Origin: Apostichopus californicus
Taxonomy: Eukaryota > Echinodermata > Holothuroidea > Aspidochirotida > Stichopodidae
Direction of reading: 5' to 3'
DNA: 22,074 bases
NCBI GenBank assembly: GCA_020650975.1
Contig: JAIPMN010014438.1
Location: forward strand, 1 to 22,074
Translations under genes and position numbers: made by a program
Part shown: positions 9,361 to 20,900 of the stretch, one piece after another
Layout: each line of letters starts with the position of its first letter
Numbering within the stretch: position 1 is the first letter of the stretch
Notes under the pieces: generated by a model
The model's database searches: none
Told to the model about the DNA's origin: nothing
The model's input: only the letters and a program-made list of their open reading frames with translations

Positions 9361-9740
9361 AAGTGGGTTGGGGGTGGGGGGGGGCGGGGCACTGGGAGCC
9401 GTGCCCCCACTTTTTTCAAAATAGCAAATACATGTGCCCTAAGAGCTGTCTTTTGGATATCTTAAGCCTTTGTTAATTTTAATATTTTATTTTAATTATT
9501 TATTTTTAGTCTGTACATGCTATTTATAAAATGACATTCCATATCATTTTGTTGCACGGTTAACAATAAACAATCTCAATCAATAGTATTAATAGCATAC
9601 TAACACATCATATATATTTATGTGAAATGGCCGGTGTGTATCGGTTTATAGCATAACGAGTGGTGGTTGTGTAATGAGAAAGTGCCCCTCTGATGTTGTG
9701 CCCCCCTCACCCTTTGGAAGCTTCCTACCCCCCTGACCTT
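9361..9740. repeat. G-rich tract and probable degraded retroelement remnant
   Basis: Several G tracts lie at about 9365-9399 and could form a G-quadruplex. After this, GTGCCCCCACTTTTTTCAAAA-like sequence (9405-9422) is echoed by GTGCCCCCCTCACCCTTTGG near 9697-9716. Between them is a T-rich segment ending AATAAACAATCTCAATCAAT (9566-9586), which resembles the 3' end of a non-LTR element. The remnant call is a guess from style; no coding domain is present. Confidence 0.3.
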
Positions 9741-10480
9741 CTTCATCTGAACCATCAAAACTCATCCTTCAGTTTCTCAACCGCGTGCTTGTCAACAGCT
9801 GTATATCTTGCATGCGCATGAACTTGCTTATCGATCCTTGTAATCATAAGCGAATCAGAGATCAATTCTTAGCTATATTTCATATTGGTGCAGCGGCTCG
9901 ATCAGGCTTGTCCTCTCTGACACACACAGCGACAGTTTTAGACTTGACTCGGTCGGACATAGTGATCAATGTAATCTACTTAGCATATGACTCATTTCTC
10001 GATCCCATTTGTAGACATCATGAGGCTTTTCTACTTATGTTAACATTGAACTTTCTCTAGTATACGTCATTGAAATTGCTCATCTCATTACCACCCACCC
10101 TTTCTTCTTCCATTCCTGTTCATATCCCTTATGTTATATCAATTTCCTTTATTCCATTCTTGAGGTGAATTGAGGAATAACTCAACGCAAGTGCCTCCAA
10201 CTCTCCCGGTTACCCCTCCTCCTTCACTTACAATCCTTTTCCATCTTTCAAGTAGTACCTATGCTATGTTTTGATATGCGGATGAATAAACACATCTTGT
10301 TTGCCGTGAATGTCCATGCGCAATGTTAAACACGTACGTATGTACCACAGAAATTTTTACTACGTAATCGTTGCTACACCGATCTGCAATACGTAGCTTC
10401 ATGCATTGCATTGCTTCTAACATAATAATCCTCGGTTACAACAGCATTTGTGCGATAGCTTTCGTAGTGCGAGCAACGGG
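9741..10480. other. Intergenic stretch without recognised gene
   Basis: The 91-residue open frame at 9785-10060 has no recognisable domain, a weak start context and no splice-linked neighbours. I see no other structure. Confidence 0.35.
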
Positions 10481-10489
10481 CTCTCATAC

Positions 10490-10609
10490 AGTACAGGCCA
10501 TCATCAAATAGGTTTTCGAGAGGAAAACTGCAGAAAATCAGTCAAAGTGGGGAAGGTCAAGAGTAAAAGACTTTCTGGGACGGATTAACCGGAAACAGTA
10601 TCCAATTTT
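10490..10609 (+). other. Possible 5' non-coding exon of vigilin
   Basis: The first coding exon of vigilin begins at a splice acceptor, so at least one upstream non-coding exon must exist. The segment ending CAATTTT|GTAAGT (donor at 10610) is the best donor-like candidate I noticed within 1.2 kb upstream. Only the donor motif supports it, and its 5' limit is arbitrary. Confidence 0.2.
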
Positions 10610-11737
10610 GTAAGTTTTATTTGTTATTATGCAAAGATTATGAATTGAGTTATATCATTAACATCGTTGAGTAGTGTAACATTAGTACCGTTACACGTTC
10701 TAAAGGCAAAGTGACACGTTGACACTTACGTGTGCCTCTGCACACTGGCCTGCTGTTAGGTTGTGTAATGTGGAAGACCTTTGCATTAGCCTTTCACTTT
10801 CATCTGAAGTTGTGAGTACTTTCAGTGGCAAGAACATACACCGATAATACTGGTTAGAATTTTATTCCATAAATATCCTTCATTTTTATGCAAAGCATCT
10901 GCTTTTCAATCTTCATAGATATAGGTAAATGAAATTAGGCCTAAGTTATGACACAATTACTGATAAAGTGCTACAGTGCTAGTACTAGTGCCACCCCTAA
11001 CTTAGTTGGGCTCACATAATTTTTTTTTTATGGAGTATTGGTAGTTGACCAACAAGAATTTTCATGCCAACATGTGTCATACGATAGTATTGACCATTGG
11101 ATTTACTCATGCTAACGATTTTGTCGATTATTTTAAGTTCTAGTTCTGGCATATGCTCACAAAATGATTTTCACATATGTGTACAGTTACAGTATTAGTT
11201 GCTATGATGTTAGCTATCTTCGTACTTTTGGAAATCCCATCAGATTTTCATTTATTTATAGAATTACTCAAGTGAGATGGTATTTGATCACATTAAGCCA
11301 CCAAATGTTTTTTTCATATGTATGAGAACTAATTTACTGGTAATTAATTTGATTCCAAAAGTTTCATTGCCCAGCCTAACATGAGACACTTTCATGACAT
11401 GTATAGCTGATGACATGGCAAACTTGGAATTTTCAAATTGGAAGTTGGATTTTGTTGGTAGTTGGAATTTTCAAATTATGTTTGGAAATCAATCTGAACT
11501 TTTCTACAGTTCGTCCTGCCTTCTATAATTAACAGATTTACAACTATATATTGCTAACGGCAGAACTGATATGATTTGTGAAATTATTAACTTATTTTAA
11601 ACAATTATCATTTAAATAATTCTTCCTCTCCTAAGTAATGTATCTAATCTTGTCTACAGTATATATGCCCTGAAGCCTGCTTGCATTCCAATATGAGACT
11701 TGCTTTACAGTCATGCATGTATATCTATTTGTTACAG
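10610..11737. other. Presumed first intron of vigilin
   Basis: AT-rich DNA with no gene. It contains a short direct repeat of TTGGAATTTTCAAATT at about 11424 and 11462, 38 bp apart. It ends in a pyrimidine-poor but acceptable acceptor, TTTGTTACAG, at 11737. Confidence 0.35.
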
Positions 11738-11772
11738 TTGGTGCTGTTCGACTTTGAAAACGACCCCTGACC

Positions 11773-11982
11773 ATGAGTATGGAACCAACAGAAACCATGG
11801 ACGAACAGGGTGGAAACGTCAGCATGGACCCTTATGAGCCACCGGTGTTGGCTTACGATGAAGTATTTCCACCCCTGGAGCGCCCAGCTGAAGAAATAGC
11901 TGCTGGAAAGCCAATCACTGCCAAGCAGACAGCTGGCCCAACTTATGCCAAAATGGCAGTCAGGTCTTCCACAATCACTCAG
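11773..11982 (+). CDS. HDLBP: Vigilin coding exon 1 (residues 1-70)
   Basis: The exon itself starts at 11738 after TTTGTTACAG, so 35 bases of 5' UTR precede the ATG. In-frame Met codons at 11779 and 11797 could also initiate, and the third (ACCATGG) has the best context. The peptide is acidic and ends in STITQ, like SVITQ at the same exon end in human vigilin. The donor is CAG|GTTAGT, phase 0. Confidence 0.85.
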
Positions 11983-14900
11983 GTTAGTACATGATTTATT
12001 CATGTGTGGTGAATTTTTGTAAGTTGTGAGATTTTTTTTTAGTGTAAGTTATTGGTATGCATTCTGAAGATTGTTGTTGTGTTTGTGTGTTTCTTGCACA
12101 TAATGTTGCATTGATGTGTATGGCTGGATAATGACTTGTAAATGAAATGAAGAGCATGCAAAGGTCCACCACTCTTGTTAATTACCCTGTCGGACACCAG
12201 CATGATATATTTTAACATACAATCGTGGTGTTCTTCCATAGTAAAGTGACCCATATTTTGGGTGGCACATATTAAGAACCATTTTTGATCAAAGATCTGG
12301 TATTACCTTTATGTAGTTGGCAGTGGTGGAAAATTATATCTAACAAAGGTTGTGAGATGCAAAATTTGTGTTAGTAATTAACTCTTCATTTAAGTGGAAT
12401 GTGTGCACAACAACATGTTACATACAGTGTGCGATATTGCTGGGATGTCAGTGTCCACATTTCTGTAGCAGTGTTGAAGATTCTAGAATTTGTCTGTTAT
12501 AAAATGCTACATTTGGTTACTGTGTACAAAAAAAGTACACTCTGTATTCTGTGTGTGTTTTTGTCCCTTCTGTTACTGTTACTTGTCATTTAGCCTTTGA
12601 AGAAGATCCTGCTAGGATCGAAACGTCAGGCCAACTTACTTTTACACATTCTCCTACACAGGCTCTCTAGTGTATGAGCAGTTTGCTAACAGCTTTATTT
12701 TATTTTGTTTACAAAAAAAGTACTTCACATAAATTTTACTTGTATTGCAATTTGCCCAATTTGCGATGTAATACCGGATAAATTGTTCCCTGTATTTAGC
12801 AATTTGCAAGATAATTGCACACAGACATACAATTTAAGACAATGCACAGTGCATCCCAGTGCTACAGCAGTGTACAGTGTGTATGTGGCTGCTTCAGGAG
12901 TTTGTGTACTGTACATGGTGGACTTAGCCCACATTGTTTGTATAGCAGGCAGTCACTGTTATTTCAACCCCTGGCATGTACACTAATGGTATACTTTCAG
13001 CCCAATTCGAACCACCAGCAGAGAATAAGTTAGTTTTCAACTTTTGTGTAGAAGTTTTTAAAAAGCTCTGAATTTTGTCTGTTACAATATGCTATGCTTC
13101 CTGTGTTAAAAAAAAACCCCCAAAAACCAAACTGCCAAACATCTTTTGACTTGTATAGCACTTTGACCAATCTGATTAATTATTCCCTGATTAGTATGCT
13201 AGCCTATATACTTTATATAGGGTTTTGGTAACTAGGGTGATAGTGTAAGATATGTAAGTATAGTTGCTTGGAAGCTTTACTGGAAGAATCCAAATATGCC
13301 AAAAGAATTATTCAATAAGAATTGGAGATTCAGCAGATTTGAGTAAGTCATTTTTTAAAATTAATATAAAAGATTTTTTTTGATTACCAACTTTTAATAA
13401 GTAATTAATTTTCATAATAAATTTGATTGGTTGCCCCTCCTCTGCATAGGTGTTCCGTGTGCCTTTAGAGGAGAGAAGGTACAAGGAGATAGATCAAGGA
13501 TTTGGAGAGAGCAACAGCATGGCCAACCAGATTTGCTATCAAATCCGAATGAGAACAGGTAAGAGGTCCCACAAAGATTTTAATCGTCTTGAGTGACTGC
13601 AGTATGTCAATATTTCCTTGTTTTTTAACCTTTTGAGTATGATTGTGTTTGTTTTGGTACATATAAAATGACACGGTCACAAATGGCAAAATCTTTTGAC
13701 CTAGGTATTCAATAGTGAAGACATTGGCAAAAGTGCCTTTGCCAAAAGTGCCAAAAAAGTGCCAAAAGTGCCTAATATTTATGGCTTTTGTTGAGATTTA
13801 TTGTGTGCAATGTTTTTTTCTCTGGGATTTTTTATGTCATAAGTTGTATATATCTTTCTTTGTGATGACAAACTTTAAAAGATGCATTGGACACACTGTA
13901 AGAGCAATCGAGATGATATGACCGTATTTAATTGACACATCCTCCACAGGAGCGAGCATTGAGATGAGTTTGGCTAAAGATCAGAGTTTGACCATCGTCA
14001 TCACTGGGAAACCAGAAGAAGTCATGAAAGCCAAGAGGGATTTGATCAACAAGTTACAGACACAGGTGGGTAGAAGTAGGATAAGGAATTGGGTGGTGGG
14101 GTATGTGGGCATCATGGGCAGGTAAGTTTGTGTACATATCTTTCGATTTGGTGTAATAGTGTCACAACCGGTGTTAAATACCTCATGACATTGAAACAAA
14201 TCGGTGTGAATCTACAACGCTTTAATATTGCCTGTACCTACTGCCTAGGCCTGCTTTGTACGGCACTGGTGAAATATGAGGTTAATATTCCTGTTGATTG
14301 AGATTTCCTACTGGCCATGTTGGTACAGGCAATTGCTTTCTTGATTTGAATCTAGTGGGCAGTGGAACACGGATTTACTCTAGTATTATACTCTGTATAA
14401 TACGGTTATACAGAGTATACTCTGTACAGAGTATACAGAGTATGATACGGTTATACTCTGGCTGCTTTAAGATGTGGAGTAAAACCTGTATCTAATGTAG
14501 TGTTGTTTGTGGAATAAATTCATTAAAACTATGTCTGCTCTCACATCTTCATAGTGTGATCTTAATGTAGCAGATAACATTTCATTGTCGCACCGTGACA
14601 GAGAGGGATCAAACCGTGACAGTGTGACGGGTGTCACATGAACTCTCGGTGTGATGATTTGAAATAAACGGTATCAGGTATCGCTGTGACACTGACAGAT
14701 TTCTGACTAGATAGTAATTGTGACACTGGCAGATTTCATATTAAGTTTGGTAATACTTTGGACAGATTTCCTATACATCATTGTGATACTGACAGATTAT
14801 TGTACCTGATGGTGGCCGATCTCGTGTTAAACATCTTTTACGACTTTGTACTACAGGTGTTCCATACTTTGAAGTAGTGTTAAATATATTCACTATGCTT

Positions 14901-17900
14901 GTGTTACTCTTCACATCTTCATGGTGTGATCTTATCGTAGCAGATTACATTTCACTGTCACACTGTGACAGTTAGGTATCAAACCGTGACAGTGTGACAG
15001 CTGTTACATTAAAAAAAAGCTTAATTTTTTTAATCCATAACTTTAATTCTTCTCACTTTCTTTGATTTGCAAAAAAATAGGCTAATGTCAAAATCAGCAT
15101 CCCAAAGGAACACCATCGCTTCATCATCGGAAGGAAAGGCGAGAAACTCAAGGAGCTGGAACTGACTACTGCCACAAAGATCATCATCCCCAAACCAGAT
15201 GATCCAAACCCAGACTTTATCTACATCACTGGGACAAAGGAGGGTATAGACAGGGCCAGCCATGAGATTCACCTCACCTCAGAAGAACAGGTGAGATATA
15301 TATGAAGAAAACTTTGTACCATGGACAGGTTCACTGCTGGAAGGATGGGATGGGAGATTAATGGGTGAGGGGGGGGGGGTGGAGGAAGAACTATGTATAG
15401 GTCATTCAATAAACTGATATTTGTATGATAATACTGGGTTTTTTAATATTTTTTTTTATAAACAGTACATAGCGTTTGAGCAAATCTGTAGGGAGGGGTG
15501 GCTAGGGAGGGGGGGGGGGGCACAGGAGCTTCCCTGAGGAAAGGTTCATTTGACGAGAAGAAATGTTGTGATTTTACCTCTGATCTTATTGCAAGACGAT
15601 TATAGATGATTCTGCTTGAAGGTTTGAGTGGTGGACATTGAGTAGACACTATAATGTCATTGGACATTGTGATGTGAAGCGCATATTATGTTCAAGTAAG
15701 AGACCATACATTGCCTCCTGGGTTCACTGGCTTGGAACATAGCATTTGTCCAAACCCAATCTAAAAGCCTGTATTTTTTAATTTACATCAACCATTTTTT
15801 AATTTGATTTCTTTAGGCTAAACGAGCACTGGAGAGACTGTCCATCCCCCACGTGTACCACCCCTTCATCTGTGGCCCAGGCAACCACTACACAAAAGAA
15901 CTGACTGCGACTACCGGGGCAGCGGTTCACGTCCCCCCTCTCAGCGCCCAGAAGGACGAGATTGTGGTGTCTGGAGAGAAAGATGGTGTCCATGAAGCTT
16001 GCCAAAAGATTATGCAAATATATGAAGAAAAGGTATGGAACAGTTGTTTAATTAATTACATCCAGGGTTCCCCATATAGCCAGGAAATGGGAAGGTAATT
16101 GAGGGAAAAGATAACACCTCCTTTCTAGGTCCTGCAAAAGTTCTTGAACTTTCGAACTGCAGTCTGGAAAAGTGAGGACAAGTTCTCATTTGAACATGTC
16201 TCCTTAACGGATATATCGATGTATCTACGTTTAAGAAAGTTTTTTTTAATATTTTGAGCAGAAAGAATGTTTAATTTGCCTGAAGTTCTCAAGTTTGGAT
16301 AACTTATATCCTCCTGCGGGTTGTACTTTTCCATCCTAGCCTCCATGCAATTCAAAGAAGGCACCAAGTCTAGCCTAACAGTCAGATCATGTGCTGGATA
16401 TTATTGCTATGCCTAGGCTGAAATAGTGCATGAATGCAAGTAGAGATATTGCAAGAGTTGAAAAACATCTGTAATTTCATTTATTTGAAACACATTTTCA
16501 CTTAAAAGCTTCACCAGACTTAAACCAGAAGTATCAATCAAAGTTATCTGATATCTGGTGAAGATAAGATCCCTTTCTGGATTATTCTGTTGAAGGAATG
16601 TTCATTAGTGTGTAGGCAATGATTTCCTTACTTAATTGTAACAACTTTATCGCCTGGCTGGATACTTCTTCCTGACCGTATTGTTTGATTGAAAACATAT
16701 ATCTTCAAGTTTTCGAACATTTACTTGATGGCTTGACACCTTGCCTGAGTATTCCAGCTGCTCCTCCTCCTCCATGACATTTGTTATGGGTTCCTATTGA
16801 AGAGTTGTTTGAAAAGTTTTCAAAACACAATACAGAAATCTCCCCATCAAGATGTCATTTGTGGAGTGTAAGGGAATTTGGCTGAAAGCAAAACTGAGAT
16901 AGACATGTCATTACTTAGGGCGTGGTCTTGACGCTGAGGCCAGGTTGCGTGAACAAATTTGTCGATGGTTCTCTTCATGAAGTCTTCATTATTTTTAAAT
17001 GAGAGAAATGTATTTATTTCTCTCATATTTAACGGAACCTCTAAATCGACCCTGGGTCCTGAGAACGGTAGCACTGCCCCCATCCCAACCCTTTCTCCTC
17101 GCCGGGTCCGGTTACGTCAGTATTGATTGTCAACCGCCGTTTGCTCCACAGAAAACAAAGACCACAACCGTCTCTTTGGAGGTGCGTAAGAACCAGCACA
17201 AGTACGTAATTGGGCCGAAGGGCTCAAACATCACAGACATCCTGGAGAGGACACAAGTTTCCGTGGAGATGCCCTCCTCGAGCAGCCCTTCAGAGACCAT
17301 CACCCTCAGAGGTGAACAGGACCAGCTAGGCCCAGCAATATCTATGGTCTATGCCAAGGTTGGTTTACTTAAATACCCAGTTGAAATGTTTGCAAAGTCT
17401 CTGGTCACATTGTTCAAGATGATAATGTGGGGTTATGAAAGTACTCGTCTTATGAAGAAGTAGCAAGGTCATGCAAATTTTGTTTGTGCAGGACAAGTGT
17501 TTATGGAGTAGCTAACCATTTACAATATCGTTAAGTTTTGCAAATGAAATGTTAAGCTGGTTTGTTTCTGTAGCAGGTATGCTTATAGTGCCACACAGTG
17601 CCACCCCTTTCTGATTGAATGGCCCTATGTAGGGGCACATCAAGAGCAGCAGTAGCAGCTCGATTCGTTTGCACAGTCTTTTTGTCAGTAACGGGATTGG
17701 TGTCGTTCAGCCGTGGGGCTCAACCGTTCAACCTGCATTTGATGACAAACAACAGAATTTTATTTAGTTTCAATTGTTGAAATTACCAGAGTTGGCTATA
17801 CTAGTATGGTAACCAGTTAGGTACTAGCAGTTGTAAGTTATTTAGCACTGAGGTATTAGCAATATGAGATTGTCTATCACTTACATGCCATTGGACAGCG

Positions 17901-20900
17901 ATAGGTACAAATAGAATGTACATTAAAAATTAAGACGATAATACCACTCTTCATGTTGTTGCATTGTCTACCATTAGACAGTCCCTTTAACATGTGGATG
18001 ACCCTTTTTTTCCCCTGTTCTTCTCTCCCAAGGCAAACAGCATTGTCGTTGACCATGTACAGGCCGAGTCATGGCTGCATCGTTTCATCATCGGCAGAAA
18101 GGGCAAGAACATTGACAATATCACACAGAGTTTGTCCAAGGTGAGATGGTAGTACCTATCTCTGCATGGTACGGTTTGACTTCCAAAGTTCAACAACGTG
18201 ACGGATTTATGCTATTTTTCTTAAAATCATGCGTAAAAAAGATTGATACAATTTGTATCTTTCATTTCATCTGAGAGTATTTTACTGTCTTTTCTAAGCA
18301 GATTGAAGACTCAGTTGCTTATTTTCTGCACATAATTTGAAGGATGGGTAGGGGGTTAGGCACAGAAGCAAATGTTCGGGAAAGAAAGATGGGGGTATGC
18401 AAATTAGCTTTGGTGTATCGTATACCATCAGATCACACCTACTTCTGTTGAAATTAACCCTTGCAAATGCAGAAGAGGCGTTGTTTAAAAACCATAAAAA
18501 AAATAAAGTTCAGTTTGTCACGAAATTGTCTTTATTTGAGTAAATCATAAACAACTTCTTTAATGAGGTGTAAATTTCCTAGTCAGATAGTCTTGGAGTG
18601 GTATCCAGTTGTGTGTGAATAGAACATCACTCAGTTACAGTAAAAATTTCACATCAAATTGCAGTTCCGACTTTAAGATGCTAAACTTTGTTGCAATCTT
18701 TGAAAAGCCAAACCTATCTTCTCAGATGGTAAGAGAATGTACCCAAAGTGCATCTTAGAACACAGGATTCCAAATTTTGACAAGATATTTGTGAAGCCAA
18801 AAAATTTCAGAAAAAATGTGAGCCAATTAACTCTCCTGTTTTTTTTCCAAGTAAAGTATGGTAACAAACTGTCACAAATTTATTATTTTGGTAGGTCCAC
18901 ATTGAATTTGCCGAGGGCAGCGACAAGATAGAACTGGAAGGCCCTCCTGAACAAGTCCAGGAAGCCAAGAAACATTTAGAACAAGTGGTCAGTGAACTGC
19001 GGAAGACCCTCTCCTTTGACTCTCTGACCATCAACCCTCGCTTTGTGAAGCACATCATCGGCAAAAGTGGAGCAAATGGTATGTCGCTTCTTCAATTTTG
19101 CAAAAGAAAAGGGTCCTTGACACCTACAAATCTATTGATGTATAATCACTTTTTGCATTCATGTGACAGTTTTGACAAATCAGTTGTTTTTCGTTTCCAT
19201 CTACAAAATGCTTGATTGACAATTCTGTGAATTTCAACTTACTTATCCATCTTTGTTCACTCCGTGCAGTTAACCGGATCAAGCAGAGCTACGGGGTGTC
19301 AATCCGCATCCCTACCGAGCAAGAGAACAGCGGAGAGATCCGCATAGAGGGGAGCCCAGAGGGTGTCGCTCAAGCCAAGAGTGAGCTCTCAGAAATGGCC
19401 CAGAGAATGGTGAGTTACCTCGATGGGTCGGTATAACGTCTGTAAAGCGTATTGAGACCTATCGCTGGTGTAAAGCGCTATATAAAAACCAAATATTAAA
19501 TATTAAATCTGTTTTGTTGTACTTTACTCACTTACCTGTCTTCATTCAGCATATGACCTCCACTCTGCCTACCCTTAAACACATTGATAACATGTTAGTA
19601 CCGTGCTCCCACTTCAGGGTGTCAATATTTGGCTCCCTCTTCCTCTCAAATCTACCATTCCTCTTTTCAAGTGTAATTTAGATCTGCTGGAATCTTGTTG
19701 GAACCTTAAGGCAGCTTAACAGGCACCAAATTTTTATAAGCTAGGTAGACTAGAATGCTTATATTGAACAAAGACAGGTAAAGGATTGTCGTTCGTAAAT
19801 CTCCAATTCTGTTTTGGGGTTCTGATGTTTGGGGTGTTAACTGCCTTTGGTTATTTTTTTGTGCGAAATTTCAACGGCCCTTACAGAGACTCTTTATGTT
19901 GTCAAATGTCAATTCTGTTGGGAAAGATGCCATAATTATCCTGCAGAATAGTTGGTTGTTAAGTTCTCGAATGTTCTAATAACAAATGTGAACATTGAAC
20001 CCTTTTTTCCGTAAAAAATATGACGCAGTGACCTGAGCCCATGGTCTGTAATGAATCCCACTACCTAACAAATGGGAGGTGATATCTTACTTCATTCCGT
20101 GTAAGATGTTTTTGAACGGTGTCTTTATCAAATCTATATCGTTTACAGGAGAATGAGAAGCAACGTGACATCATGATTGAGTACAGATTCCATCGTCTGA
20201 TCATCGGACAAGGAGGAGAGAATATCAAAGAGATCAGAGAGAAGTTCAACCAGGTTAGCATCAGACAATATGTCAAAACATTCAGCCCTTTCCTAGTATA
20301 TAGATATGCGAGTTGCTCACCTTAATTAGACACTAAATCTTTTCAACTGTTTCAGTGCTTTTAGTAACAGTACATCAGGTGAAAATTAACCTTGTAATAT
20401 AGTCTTAAATGGGTTAGTCTTTTTGGTTTCGATGATAATCGTATCCTATGCATTCATGATGGCGTATGTGTGTGTGTGAGTGCGTTTGTGACGCCCAGCT
20501 TGTAAACACGATATCTCAAGATGGGAAGGTCAGACAAATTTCATATTTGGTGTGTAGAAGTACCACATTGAGTACAAGAAGCCTATTGTTTTTGGTGGAG
20601 GTCTAAGGTCATTTGGGGTCACCAGGGGTCAAATTGTGAAAACCTTATAAACATGATGTCTCAGGAAGGGAATCATGGGCAGACCTCATATATAGTGTGT
20701 AGGAGTACCACATTGTATAAAAGAAGCCTATTGTTTTTGTGGAGGGCAAAGGTCATTTGGGGTCACCAGAGGTCAAATTGTGAAAACCTTGTAAACACGA
20801 TATCTCAAGAAGGGAATCATGGGCAGACCTCATATTCAGTGTGTACGAGTACCACATTGAGTTAGAAGAAGCCTATTGTTTTTGGTGGAGGTCAAAGGTC

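Noticed and set aside
9785..10060. 91-residue open frame, plus strand
   Set aside because: No recognised domain, weak start context and no splice-linked neighbours; its length is compatible with chance.
12590..12630. Complete hammerhead ribozyme
   Set aside because: Only the CUGANGA-like, stem II and GAAA half is present; I found no upstream GUC with pairing stems I and III. Kept as a half motif only.
16999..17151. In-frame leftward extension of vigilin coding exon 6
   Set aside because: A strong acceptor lies at 17151, and the exon then joins exon 5 exactly as in human vigilin; the extension is not conserved.
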